This document shows, piece after piece, positions 44,141 to 53,948 of a stretch of 64,000 bases of DNA. Position 1 is the first letter of the stretch. Every line of letters begins with the position of its first letter. The stretch is from Mesorhizobium zhangyense (lineage in GTDB: Bacteria; Pseudomonadota; Alphaproteobacteria; Rhizobiales; Rhizobiaceae), in contig NZ_JAAKZG010000004.1 in the NCBI RefSeq assembly GCF_011045115.1, forward strand, positions 372,001 through 436,000, written 5' to 3'. Both the position numbers and the translations under genes were made by a program. The notes under the pieces were generated by a model. That model did not search any database, had not been told where the DNA came from, and saw nothing but the letters and a program-made list of their open reading frames with translations.

Positions 44141-45445
44141 ATGGAACGTCTTGAGATCGGCTTCGTCGGCATCTTCGCCATCCTCGCGCTGATCGGCATT
44201 CGTGTACCGATCGGCGTCGCCATGGGCGCGACCGCCTTCTTCGGCATCTGGGCAATGATGGGCCTCGGCGCCGCCATCGGCATATCGAAGGCAATCCCGT
44301 TCAATCTTATCGGCGACTGGAATCTTTCCGCCATTCCGATGTTCCTCTTCATGGGGTTCGTGGCGGTCGAAGCCGGGCTGACGCGTGGCCTGTTCGGCGC
44401 GGCGCGCATTTTCCTTGCACGAATCCCCGGCGGTCTTGCCTCTTCAACGGTCTTTGCGTCCGCGCTTTTCGGCGCGGCAAGCGGCTCGAGCGTAGCAACG
44501 TCCGCAGCCTTCTCGCGCATCGCCATCCCGGAGATGCTGAACAGCAAATACAATCCCGGCCTGGCAACCGGCTCCGTGGCAGCAGCCGGAACGCTTGCGG
44601 CACTGATACCACCCTCGGTGCTGATGATCGTCTACTGCCTGCTGGTCGACAGTTCGATCAACACGCTTTTCATAGCGGGCGTAGTGCCGGGCATCCTGAC
44701 CGCCATAGCCTTTATCGTGATGATCACCGTGCGCTGCATGCTCAACCCCAACCTTGCGCCGCGCTATGTCGACACGACCTCGGCCGCCGAGAAATGGGCT
44801 CTCATCCGCGATGCCTGGCCGCTGCCGGTGGTCACTTTCGTGGTCATGGGCGGCATCTTCACCGGCGCTTTCACCGCAACGGAATCGGGTGCTGTCGGGG
44901 CTTTTCTGGCCTGCGTGATCGCGGCGGTCCGCGGCAAGCTGAATGCTCCAATGCTGAAGCGAGCACTCGTCGATACCGCCTCGGGTACGTCGGCCATTTT
45001 CATGATTGTTCTGGGAGCGGCACTCTTTGCCCGCTTCGTGGCGCTAGCCACCATACCGACCTGGGTGATGGGGTTCTTCGACGGCTACGAGACGATGACC
45101 ATCGTCATCCTTGTTTGCATCATCCTGGTGGTGATGGGCACGTTCATGGAGGAAATCTCCATCATGCTGCTCACCATGCCGGTACTGGTGCCACTGCTCA
45201 ACAGCCACGGGGTCGACCTTACCTGGTTCGGCATCCTGGTGATCAAGCTGATGACGATCGGGCTGATCAGCCCGCCTGTGGGCATGAATGTATTCGTCAT
45301 CAAATCGGCGCTCGGCGACAGGGTGACGCTCAACCAGATATTCGCAGGCGTGACCTGGTTCATCGTCGTCGACCTGTTCGTGCTCGCCGCGCTGATTGCC
45401 TTCCCACAGATCAGCCTTTGGCTGCCGGGAATGATGGGCAGGTAG
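44141..45445 (+). CDS. TRAP transporter large permease (DctM family)
   Basis: A 434-residue membrane protein with about 12 helices. It shows IRVPIGVAMGATAFFGIW, the loop GAASGSSVATSAAFSRIAIPEM (the TRAP 'SGSSVA' sodium/substrate site) and SPPVGMNVFVIKSALGDRVTL close to the C-terminus. Together with the DctQ and DctP genes it makes a complete TRAP uptake system independent of the one at 27-31 kb. Confidence 0.93.
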   Translation: MERLEIGFVGIFAILALIGIRVPIGVAMGATAFFGIWAMMGLGAAIGISKAIPFNLIGDWNLSAIPMFLFMGFVAVEAGLTRGLFGAARIFLARIPGGLASSTVFASALFGAASGSSVATSAAFSRIAIPEMLNSKYNPGLATGSVAAAGTLAALIPPSVLMIVYCLLVDSSINTLFIAGVVPGILTAIAFIVMITVRCMLNPNLAPRYVDTTSAAEKWALIRDAWPLPVVTFVVMGGIFTGAFTATESGAVGAFLACVIAAVRGKLNAPMLKRALVDTASGTSAIFMIVLGAALFARFVALATIPTWVMGFFDGYETMTIVILVCIILVVMGTFMEEISIMLLTMPVLVPLLNSHGVDLTWFGILVIKLMTIGLISPPVGMNVFVIKSALGDRVTLNQIFAGVTWFIVVDLFVLAALIAFPQISLWLPGMMGR

Positions 45446-45530
45446 TCGCTTTGCAACGGGGTCTGCGCACCGATTAGCACTCGCACAGATTGTCAACTGC
45501 GCGGAAAGCGCAAACATGGGAGAGAGAAAA

Positions 45531-46649
45531 ATGAAACGAGTTCTAATGACCGTCGCGGCAGTGCCGCTGATGGTAACGGCCGCGATGGCTACCGACTATC
45601 AGGCGACCAACTGGATGGCGCCTTCGCATATCCTGAACGGCGTAGCCTACGAACCCTTCGTCAAGGAAATCACCGAGGCAACCGGTGGCGATGTAAAGTT
45701 CGAGATCTATTCCTCGGGTTCGCTGGTGCCGGCGCCGACAACATTGCAGGCCGTCGGTGACGGCGTTGCGCAACTGGGTATCGTCGCCGCCTCCTACACA
45801 CCATCGGAACTGCCCTTGTCGGGCCTGATCAACGACCTCGCCTTTCTGACCAGGGACGATTACGCCGCCGCTTTCGCGCTGACCGAGATCGGGCTGATGA
45901 ATCCGGAGCTGGTCGCGGAATACGGCAAGCACAACACCGTGTTCGTGGGCGGCTATTCGACGCCGATCTACAACTTTTTCTGCATGAAGCCGATTTCGGA
46001 TCCGGCTTCGGTCCGCGGGCTGAAAATCCGCACGGCGGGAACCGCGCAGAACGAATGGATCGCCTTCCTTGGCGCGACCCCTGTCGCCGTGCCAATGACC
46101 GATGTCTATACCGGGCTGGAACGCGGCTCGCTCGATTGCACCCTGTCTGATCCGACAAACCTCGAATTCGGCTACAAATTCTGGGAAATCGCGAAAGTCG
46201 TAAACCGGCTCCCTCAGGGCTCTTCGCTGGGCGCGACCTATGTCTACAACAAGGACTTCTGGGCAGGGCTTGCCCCGAAAGACCGGCGCGCGATCCTCGA
46301 CCTGACTGGCCTTGCGCTGGCGCGAGCACAGGTGGCCTATCATCAGGGCGTGGAATCGGCCCTGAAGGGCTCTGCCGAGCGCGGCATCGCGATCATGGAT
46401 CCCGATCCGGCGATGGAAGCCAAGCTGAAAGAGTTCCAGGACGGAATGCTTGCCGGTCTGGCCAAGCGCACGATGGATGCGCGCGGCATTGCCGACCCGA
46501 GCCCGATCATCAAGCAGTATATCGATCTGACGACCAAATGGTCCGGGCTGCTTGACGGGATCGACCGCAACGATCCTCAGGCGCTGGCCAAACTGGTGAA
46601 TGAGCAGATCTATTCCAAGCTCGACGAAAATACCTTCGGGCTTAACTGA
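45531..46649 (+). CDS. TRAP transporter solute-binding protein (DctP family)
   Basis: A 372-residue periplasmic protein. ATG 45531 has GGGAGAG six bases upstream and opens a Sec signal peptide (MKRVLMTVAAVPLMVTAAMA). The mature protein contains FLTRDDYAAAFALTEIGLMN, GLKIRTAGTAQNEWIAFLGATPVAVPMTDVYTGLERGSLDCTLSDP and the conserved Arg of KIRTA that should bind a substrate carboxylate. It belongs with the two permeases just upstream. A strong stem-loop follows the stop codon. Confidence 0.93.
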   Translation: MKRVLMTVAAVPLMVTAAMATDYQATNWMAPSHILNGVAYEPFVKEITEATGGDVKFEIYSSGSLVPAPTTLQAVGDGVAQLGIVAASYTPSELPLSGLINDLAFLTRDDYAAAFALTEIGLMNPELVAEYGKHNTVFVGGYSTPIYNFFCMKPISDPASVRGLKIRTAGTAQNEWIAFLGATPVAVPMTDVYTGLERGSLDCTLSDPTNLEFGYKFWEIAKVVNRLPQGSSLGATYVYNKDFWAGLAPKDRRAILDLTGLALARAQVAYHQGVESALKGSAERGIAIMDPDPAMEAKLKEFQDGMLAGLAKRTMDARGIADPSPIIKQYIDLTTKWSGLLDGIDRNDPQALAKLVNEQIYSKLDENTFGLN

Positions 46650-46656
46650 GCCTTCG

Positions 46657-46698
46657 GCCGGCGCGGGATCATGCCGCGCCGGCTTTCCCCCTCTTTTT
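46657..46698 (+). terminator. Rho-independent terminator or attenuator after dctP
   Basis: GCCGGCGCGG-GATCATG-CCGCGCCGGC is a perfect 10-bp GC-rich stem, followed by TTTCCCCCTCTTTTT. It lies between the TRAP binding protein and the next SDR gene on the same strand. It probably ends most transcripts or stabilises the dctP message, lowering expression of the genes beyond. Confidence 0.65.
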
Positions 46699-46744
46699 CG
46701 GGCCGCGTCCGCGGCACGGCCCGTCTATCAACCAGAGTGATCCA

Positions 46745-47482
46745 ATGTCTTCGCAGTCTCTTCCCACCGCCATCGTTACCGGCGCGGGGTCCGGCATCGG
46801 CCGCGCCATCGCCCACCGCCTGGCTTCCGACGGCTATGCCATCATCGTCGCCGACCGCGCTGCCGCCCCGGCGGCGGAAACCGTCCGGCAGTTGCAGGAC
46901 AACGGGCACGAGGCGCGGGCAGTAGTGCTGGATATCACCGATCCAATCGCCACGCAGGCGCTGATAGACGGAGCGACGAACCTGCGGGTGCTGGTCAACA
47001 ACGCCGGCATCTTCAACGTCATTCCCTTCGACACGCTGACGGCGGATGACTTCCGCGGGATGTACGAGGTCAATCTGATCGCCATGTTCACCCTATGCCA
47101 GCAGGCGGCGCGCGTGCTGCCCGAGGGCGGACGGATCATCAATCTTGCCTCGCGCGCGGCTTTCGGCGCGCGCCACTATGCCCACTACGTCGCTTCCAAG
47201 GCAGGCGTCGCCGGCTTCACCAAGGCGCTGGCTCTGGAACTGGCGGGGCGGCAGATCACCGTCAACGCCATCGCGCCCGGCGTGATCGAAACCGACATGC
47301 TCTTGGAACGGCCCGACGGGCTGGACGAGATGCGTGCCCAGCAGCCGACCGGAAAGCTTGGCAAACCCGAGCACATCGCCCATGCGGCCGCCTTTTTCGC
47401 AAGCCCGCTCGCCGAATACGTCACCGGACAGGTTCTGATCGTCGACGGCGGCCGCTCGGTGGGCGGCACTGCCGCATTCTAA
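46745..47482 (+). CDS. Short-chain dehydrogenase/reductase (SDR)
   Basis: A 245-residue classical SDR with TGAGSGIG, LVNNAGIF, Ser in NLASRAAFG and the catalytic YVASK (HYAHYVASKAG). The ending VLIVDGGRSVGGTAAF is a normal C-terminus. The ribosome site before the ATG is weak (AGAGTGA). It is separated from the TRAP genes by the stem-loop and is followed after 12 bp by another SDR of low similarity. Confidence 0.92.
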   Translation: MSSQSLPTAIVTGAGSGIGRAIAHRLASDGYAIIVADRAAAPAAETVRQLQDNGHEARAVVLDITDPIATQALIDGATNLRVLVNNAGIFNVIPFDTLTADDFRGMYEVNLIAMFTLCQQAARVLPEGGRIINLASRAAFGARHYAHYVASKAGVAGFTKALALELAGRQITVNAIAPGVIETDMLLERPDGLDEMRAQQPTGKLGKPEHIAHAAAFFASPLAEYVTGQVLIVDGGRSVGGTAAF

Positions 47483-47494
47483 GAAGAGGACGTC

Positions 47495-48286
47495 ATGACG
47501 CTTCAACCTTCGACCATGGACGGCAAGACCGTCGTCGTAACCGGCGCGGGCCAAGGCATCGGCCTGGCCATTGCCGAAGCCTTCCTCCTCGCCGGCGCTT
47601 ACGTCGTGGCCGTGGACCGCGAACCCGCAGGCATCGCAGCACTGGCCACCGCCAATGGTCGTGTCATTCCCGTGATTGGCGACGTGACCGACCCGGCACT
47701 GCCCGATGCGATTTCAGCCGCGATCGACAAGGCCGGGCTTTCACTCGATGTGCTGATCAACAATGCGGGCATAGCGCGCGGTGCCAATGCTCTTGGCACC
47801 TCCGACGAAGATTTCGAGCGCTATTTTCAGATCAACGTGCTGGGCCTGTTCCGGCTGTCGCGCTGGGCCGTGGGCATCATGATGAAAAAGGGCAGCGGCG
47901 CCATCGTCAACACCGCCTCGATTTTCGGGCAGATCGGCGCCTTCAACAGTTGCGGCTATTCCACCTCCAAGGCCGCCGTGATTGGGCTGACGCGGCAGAT
48001 GGCGACCGATTTCGGTCCCTCGGGCATCCGGGTCAACGCCGTGGCGCCGGGCCTGATCGAGACGCCGCTTACCGCCGAGCGCATCCGGACCGAGACTTGG
48101 CGACGCCATGTGATGATCGACGGCGCGCCGCTGCGCCGCGTCGGCACGCCGGAAGATGTGGCACGTGCCGTGCGCTTCCTGGCTTCCGACGAGGCCAGTT
48201 TCATCACCGGGCAGGTGTTGGCCGTCGATGGCGGCTGGGCCATGGGACGCTATCCACGCGAAGAGCCTATCCATGCCAATTCCTGA
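47495..48286 (+). CDS. Short-chain dehydrogenase/reductase (SDR)
   Basis: A 263-residue classical SDR with TGAGQGIG, VLINNAGIARG, Ser in NTASIFGQ and catalytic YSTSK (SCGYSTSKAA). AGAGGA precedes the ATG. Its last 14 bases overlap the start of the flavoprotein gene, so the two are translationally coupled. Three SDRs in one cluster suggest successive oxidations of a polyhydroxylated or cyclic substrate, an inference only. Confidence 0.92.
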   Translation: MTLQPSTMDGKTVVVTGAGQGIGLAIAEAFLLAGAYVVAVDREPAGIAALATANGRVIPVIGDVTDPALPDAISAAIDKAGLSLDVLINNAGIARGANALGTSDEDFERYFQINVLGLFRLSRWAVGIMMKKGSGAIVNTASIFGQIGAFNSCGYSTSKAAVIGLTRQMATDFGPSGIRVNAVAPGLIETPLTAERIRTETWRRHVMIDGAPLRRVGTPEDVARAVRFLASDEASFITGQVLAVDGGWAMGRYPREEPIHANS

Positions 48287-49976
48287 CCTGCCCGCATCGT
48301 GTGACCTGTTGGTGATCGGATCCGGCGCCGCGGGAATGGCCGCCGCGATTTGCGCCAAGCATCATGGGCTCAACCCGGTTATCATCGAAAAGGCCGATGT
48401 CTTCGGCGGATCGACCGCCGTGTCGGGCGGCGCCATCTGGGTTCCCTGCAATCCGCTGATGCTGGCTGCCGGGATGCCTGACAGCCGCGAGGCGGCGAGA
48501 ACCTACATCCGGAATGAAACAGGCAACCATTTCAATGCCGAGCTGGTCGAGGCCTTTCTCGAAAAGGGGCCGGAAGCGATCGACTTCTTCCATAACAAGA
48601 CGGCATTGAAGATGTCTCACCGGCCTGTCTCGCCGGACTATCATCCCGATGCGGATGGTGCGACAGAGGGCGGCCGTGTGCTCGACGCGTATGACTATGA
48701 CGGACGCCGGCTTGGCGAAAACCTCCATCGCATGCGCCCGCCCATTGCCGATTTCACCATTTTGGGAGGGTTGCCGCTCGGCAGGCCGGACATCTATCAT
48801 TTCCTGCGCCTGACTCGCTCTGCCAAGTCCGCGGCCTATGCGACGAAGACGGTCCTTCGCTACATTCGCGACCGGCTTACCTGGGGTCGCAACACGCGCC
48901 TGGTCATGGGTGGAGCGGTAGCCGGACGCCTTGCCGAAACCGTTTTTGAACTCGGCATCCCTCTTTTCACCGGTCATGAGTTGGTAAAGCTTGTCCAGGA
49001 CGCCAGCGGCCGCATCACCGGCGCTGAAATCGATGGCCCACGCGGCATCGTTCGTGTTTCGGCTACGCGAGGTGTGGTGCTTGCCGCCGGCGGCTTTCCG
49101 CATGATACGACGCGGCGCAAGCAGCATTTCGAACATGTCCGCAAGGGCCTGCCCCACTACTCCATGTCACCTTCGGCGGGAACCGGCGGCGCGATTACCA
49201 CGGCCGAAGCGGTAGGCGCAGCCTTCGTCGAGACAAACACCAATGGCGGCTTCTGGACGCCGGTTTCGCTTCTCCCTAATCCGGACGGATCGAAGCGACC
49301 CTTCCCGCACCTCTTCCTCGATCGCGCCAAGCCCGGGGTCATCGCGGTCGGGCATGACGGGCGCCGCTTCGTCAATGAGGCGTCAAGCTATCATGATTTC
49401 GTCCAGGGTCTCATTGCCACGCTTTTGGAGGAAGGCCAGAAATCGGCATGGCTGATTGCCGATCATCGCGCATTGCGTCGGTACGGACTGGGTGCCGTAC
49501 ATGCCTTCCCGTCCACGATCGGGAGGCATCTGAAAAGCGGCTACCTCAAGCGCGGCGCAACTCTTGGACACCTTGCTCGCGAATGCGGCATCGACGCCGC
49601 GCAACTAGAGCGGACGATGGCAGCCGTCAACGCCGCTGCGGCAGGCGGCGAGGATCCGCAATTCGGCAAGGGCACGACAAGCTATCAGCGCTATCTCGGC
49701 GACGCCGAGAACAAACCGAACCCCTGCGTCAGGCCGCTTGAAGCGCCGTTCTACGCGATCGAGATTTTCCCCGGCGACATTGGCACGACGATGGGCCTGG
49801 ATATAACCGCCAAGGGTGAGGTCAAGCAGCAGGATGGCCGTGTCATTCCCGGCCTCTATGCCTGTGGCAATGACATAAATTCGATCATGTCAGGCTCTTA
49901 TCCCGGCCCCGGCATCACGCTCGGCCCCGCGCTGACCTTCGGCTATATCGTCGGCGGGACCGCGGCTGCCGCCTGA
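48273..49976 (+). CDS. FAD-binding oxidoreductase (fumarate reductase / 3-ketosteroid dehydrogenase-like)
   Basis: A 567-residue flavoprotein of the FAD_binding_2 type. The N-terminus CDLLVIGSGAAGMAAAICAKHHGLNPVIIEKADVFGGSTAVSGGAIW (10-56) binds FAD, GVVLAAGGFPHD closes the second nucleotide loop, and the C-terminal IFPGDIGTTMGLDITAKGEV ... GLYACGNDINSIMSGSYPGPGITLGPALTFGYI resembles ketosteroid Delta1-dehydrogenases and fumarate-reductase flavoproteins. It probably desaturates or reduces a carbonyl-containing intermediate. Its 3' end overlaps the end of convergent lhgO by 34 bp. Confidence 0.9.
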   Translation: MPIPDLPASCDLLVIGSGAAGMAAAICAKHHGLNPVIIEKADVFGGSTAVSGGAIWVPCNPLMLAAGMPDSREAARTYIRNETGNHFNAELVEAFLEKGPEAIDFFHNKTALKMSHRPVSPDYHPDADGATEGGRVLDAYDYDGRRLGENLHRMRPPIADFTILGGLPLGRPDIYHFLRLTRSAKSAAYATKTVLRYIRDRLTWGRNTRLVMGGAVAGRLAETVFELGIPLFTGHELVKLVQDASGRITGAEIDGPRGIVRVSATRGVVLAAGGFPHDTTRRKQHFEHVRKGLPHYSMSPSAGTGGAITTAEAVGAAFVETNTNGGFWTPVSLLPNPDGSKRPFPHLFLDRAKPGVIAVGHDGRRFVNEASSYHDFVQGLIATLLEEGQKSAWLIADHRALRRYGLGAVHAFPSTIGRHLKSGYLKRGATLGHLARECGIDAAQLERTMAAVNAAAAGGEDPQFGKGTTSYQRYLGDAENKPNPCVRPLEAPFYAIEIFPGDIGTTMGLDITAKGEVKQQDGRVIPGLYACGNDINSIMSGSYPGPGITLGPALTFGYIVGGTAAAA

Positions 49977-51175
49977 CTTGCGTCTCTGCGCTCGATACAC
50001 TTGGAAGCGATCATTCGCCCGATCGGAATGGCCGACGTCGCAGCAGGCGAAGGCGCATTGCCGACATGGAGGCTGCGCGCTGTTTCAGCAAACAGGAAAT
50101 CGTGCACGGCCTCGCCGGATGACGTAACCGCCTGCGCACGGATACCGGCGGGGTAAGGCATCAGGTCCGCAAGCTCAAGCTCTGGACAATATTTTCTACA
50201 CTCTTCCAGATAACCGCGCTTCGAAAGTGAATTGGCGAGCTCGTGAATCGCATGGCTTCGATGCCGTGCCACGAGCTTCCAGAAGCCGGGGAAGGTTAGC
50301 ATCCCAACGGCGTCGCGGGCATTGATGGAAAATTTTGGATAGCCCTCGCGGGACAGGCCGAGCACTGCATTGGGGCCGAGCGTCACCGATCCATCGATCA
50401 TGCGCGTGAGGTGGATTCCGAGGAATGGCAGATCGGGGTCAGGCACCGGATAGATGAGGTGGTTCACGATCCGGTTGAGCCGGGGCGGCAATTGGAAATA
50501 TTCGCCGCGAAACGGCACGATCTTGTAGGCGATATCCGCGCCTGCCATGCGTGCCAGCCGGTCCGACTGGAGTCCGGCGCAGCAGACAAGCTGACGCGTC
50601 TGCCACGTCTCACCCTTCGAACCGATCTCGACGACGGAGCCGGTCTCCTTGATCCGGTCCACCGCTCTGCCGAAATGGATGGTCGCGCCGGCAGCCTGCA
50701 GAAGAGACAGCATTTTCCGGCAAATTTCGCGATAGTCGACGATTGCCGTTTCCGGGCTGAGCAAAGCGCCGACGCCGGCGATATGCGGCTCCAGCTCCTT
50801 CAGCTCGCCTTCTCCCACCCGCCGCAGGCTGAGACCGTTCGAGGTTGCCCGTTCATACAGCGCATCGGCGCGGGTCATTTCGAGCGCGTTGGTGGCGACG
50901 ATCAGCTTGCCGCAGGTGTCGTAGCGTATCGCATGCTCGTCGCAGAACTCCTTGGTCGCGCGCGCGCCCTCGATACAGAGCCGAGCCTTGAGACTGCCGG
51001 GCGTATAATAGATGCCGGCATGGATCACGCCGCTATTGTGCCCTGTCTGGTGCTTGCCGACCGTATCTTCCTTCTCGATGAGAAGCAGGCTGGCCTGCGG
51101 GCGAAGCGCCAGCAGCTCCCTGGCGGTGGCAAGCCCGACGATGCCGCCGCCGATCACACAGAAATCGTAAATCAA
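49943..51175 (-). CDS. lhgO: L-2-hydroxyglutarate oxidase/dehydrogenase-like FAD enzyme
   Basis: A 410-residue flavoprotein of the DAO family. YDFCVIGGGIVGLATARELLALRPQASLLLIEKE binds FAD, HQTGHNSGVIHAGIYYTPGSLKARLC is the LhgO signature, and PFRGEYFQLP, HLTRMIDGSVTLGPNAVLGLSREGY follow as usual. It should oxidise L-2-hydroxyglutarate or a similar L-2-hydroxy acid and feed the quinone pool. I chose TTG 51175 because AGGAGG lies five bases upstream; the longer frame runs into the remnant of a dienelactone hydrolase. It is convergent with the flavoprotein gene, overlapping it by 34 bp. Confidence 0.88.
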   Translation of the reverse strand: MIYDFCVIGGGIVGLATARELLALRPQASLLLIEKEDTVGKHQTGHNSGVIHAGIYYTPGSLKARLCIEGARATKEFCDEHAIRYDTCGKLIVATNALEMTRADALYERATSNGLSLRRVGEGELKELEPHIAGVGALLSPETAIVDYREICRKMLSLLQAAGATIHFGRAVDRIKETGSVVEIGSKGETWQTRQLVCCAGLQSDRLARMAGADIAYKIVPFRGEYFQLPPRLNRIVNHLIYPVPDPDLPFLGIHLTRMIDGSVTLGPNAVLGLSREGYPKFSINARDAVGMLTFPGFWKLVARHRSHAIHELANSLSKRGYLEECRKYCPELELADLMPYPAGIRAQAVTSSGEAVHDFLFAETARSLHVGNAPSPAATSAIPIGRMIASKCIERRDASQAAAAVPPTI

Positions 51176-51195
51176 GATAGCCTCCTGACGCGATG

Positions 51196-51444
51196 ATGGA
51201 ACGCGCCTCCTCGCGCCGCGGCAGGTCGAAGCGCACGGTGCCGATACGGTAATCGAGGTCCGGCAGCACGACGAAATAACCCTGTTTGGCGATCTTGCGC
51301 GCCATGTTCCACAGCTCGGGGGCGTATGCCCGGCGCATCCATGTAGAAAATGACGGTCGGCCACTGTCCGTCCTCATGCGGACAAACGACAAAGGCCGGC
51401 ATTTTGCCGTGATGCGTGCTGATCAGAACTTCCTGCTCGAACAT
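51196..51444 (-). pseudogene. Dienelactone hydrolase-family remnant
   Basis: From ATG 51444 the frame reads MFEQEVLISTHHGKMPAFVVCP ... VIFYMDAPGIRP, the N-terminus of the alpha/beta-hydrolase 'dienelactone hydrolase' family. At the G run 51318-51322 (plus strand) one extra base shifts the frame; the continuation ELWNMARKIAKQGYFVVLPDLDYRIGTVRFDLPRRE is in the next frame. The rest of the gene, including the catalytic nucleophile, Asp and His (about two thirds of a 250-290-residue protein), is absent, and lhgO begins right after. The gene is both shifted and truncated, so it is not functional. Confidence 0.8.
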
Positions 51445-51492
51445 GGTTTCGGCACTCCTGGAGTTGGGCTCCAAATCTACAATTATGGCTAC

Positions 51493-51831
51493 TCAGTCAA
51501 CGATCCTGGCGGCATGCTGCTTGCGCCCGTCATGATCGACATATTCAAGCGCTACCGACCGTCCGATCCAGCTTCCCTCGGGCTCCGGCCCGGTGAGGTT
51601 CGTCACGATCAACGGCCCCTCTTCCAGCCGCACGGTGGTCGCATTGTAGGGTGGTGGAAAATCGTCGAAATATTTCCGGTGGAAGACCACCCATGACACG
51701 ATCTTGCCCCTGCCCGAAACCGCCTTCCATTCCGCCTCCATCGAAAGGCATTTCGCGCAGATGGGCGCCGGCGGATAGCGGAAAGTGTCGCATCGACGCA
51801 CCTCGAAACGATAAGCCGCTAAAACCGCAAA
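51493..51831 (-). pseudogene. DUF35 / OB-fold acyl-CoA-binding protein remnant
   Basis: The frame gives ICAKCLSMEAEWKAVSGRGKIVSWVVFHRKYFDDFPPPYNATTVRLEEGPLIVTNLTG and a normal C-terminus, matching DUF35 proteins that accompany thiolases or acyl-CoA hydratases. The N-terminal zinc ribbon normally holds two CxxC pairs; here only CxxC in ICAKC remains, and the first pair is reduced to one Cys (VRRCDTFRYPP). Upstream, FAVLAAYRFE still resembles the family but ends at a TAG (51832-51834). The only starts are a GTG inside the domain, with no ribosome site. Probably a decayed gene. Confidence 0.65.
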
Positions 51832-52050
51832 CTACTCTGCCGATTTCCGGGAAAATGTGTCGTTGTTTACGGGTGGTTCAAGCATGACAACGGCAAGGAA
51901 ATGCTCATCCCGGCCGTGTCACGGAGCGATGTCGTGGACCGGATTATGTGGCGATCAACCTCTCCAAACGCACCGGCAGCCTCGCGGCCTAATCAATACT
52001 CGGCATGGATTTTCGTGTCTGCGCAACAGAATTGCGAGACGTCATGGAAA

Positions 52051-52851
52051 TCAAATCCTTGCCACTCTCTTCAAATCATCGATAGCGCCGGGTGCGGCCG
52101 CCAGAACCGGCGCTCCTTTGGTCAGGCCATCACCATCCACAGGGAAAGGCAGGAACCAGCCACCCGCTTCCTTCACCAGGCAATAGCCGGCGAGGCAGTC
52201 CCAGGCATGCATGTAGGGTTCATAATATCCGACCAGACGGCCCGCCGCGACATAGGCAAGCATCAGGGCGCCCGACCCGTTGCGGATGAAATTACCACCT
52301 TCTTCGAGCAGGTTCTCGACGATCCTGGCCACTTCCGAGGGCTTGACGTGATTGTTGGCGCCGATACCCGTGACGGCGTTGCGGATGGTGCGCGAAGCGT
52401 CCAGTGACAGGGTCTTGCCGTTCAGCCGCGCGCCGAGCCCAAGGGCTGCGGCATAGAGCTCGTCGTGGCAAGGCGCTGAAATCACGCCGACCACCGGTTC
52501 GCCTTGATGGATCAGGCCGATGGAAACGCACCAGTTCGGCATGCCGTTGACGAAGGGGCTCGTGCCGTCGATCGGGTCGATGGCCCAGGTAAAGCCGGAA
52601 CGGCCCTTGTCGAGCCCGTATTCCTCGCCCAGCACCCCGTCGTCGGGATAGGCTTCGGCGATGCGGGTGCGGATCAACACTTCCACCTCGCGATCGGCGA
52701 CCGACACCACATCCTGCGGATCGCGCTTGGTCTCCACCACCAGCGTTTCGCGATTCTTGAAATAGTCCAGCGCCACGGCGCCGGCCTCCCTTGCCATTGT
52801 TTCGGCCAGTGCCAGCCGGCCCTCGAGCCCGGATACGACGTGCGACGTCAT
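52051..52851 (-). CDS. Inositol monophosphatase-family phosphatase
   Basis: A 266-residue Mg-dependent phosphatase of the IMPase/HisN/CysQ family. Metal ligands are visible as Glu76-Glu77 (GEEYG), Asp92 and Asp95 (IDPIDGT, followed by SPFVNG) and the Asp of AWDCLAGYCLVKEAGG. GAGGG precedes the ATG. It lies 35 bp after the ABC ATPase gene and probably belongs to the same operon, so it may dephosphorylate the phosphorylated substrate brought in by that Fbp/Afu-type importer. Confidence 0.9.
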   Translation of the reverse strand: MTSHVVSGLEGRLALAETMAREAGAVALDYFKNRETLVVETKRDPQDVVSVADREVEVLIRTRIAEAYPDDGVLGEEYGLDKGRSGFTWAIDPIDGTSPFVNGMPNWCVSIGLIHQGEPVVGVISAPCHDELYAAALGLGARLNGKTLSLDASRTIRNAVTGIGANNHVKPSEVARIVENLLEEGGNFIRNGSGALMLAYVAAGRLVGYYEPYMHAWDCLAGYCLVKEAGGWFLPFPVDGDGLTKGAPVLAAAPGAIDDLKRVARI

Positions 52852-52886
52852 GGTTCTACCCTCAATTTCATGGATGTTCAGGTGGT

Positions 52887-53944
<1,058 letters not shown>

Positions 53945-53948
<4 letters not shown>

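Noticed and set aside
45473-45481. TTAGCACTC, resembling half of a CIRCE element, before the second dctP gene
   Set aside because: No GAGTGCTAA partner follows at nine bases; a chance match.
51832-52050. Short frames ending GPDYVAINLSKRTGSLAA
   Set aside because: It looks protein-like for about 20 residues but is closed by a stop upstream and cannot be placed in any family; not called a gene.
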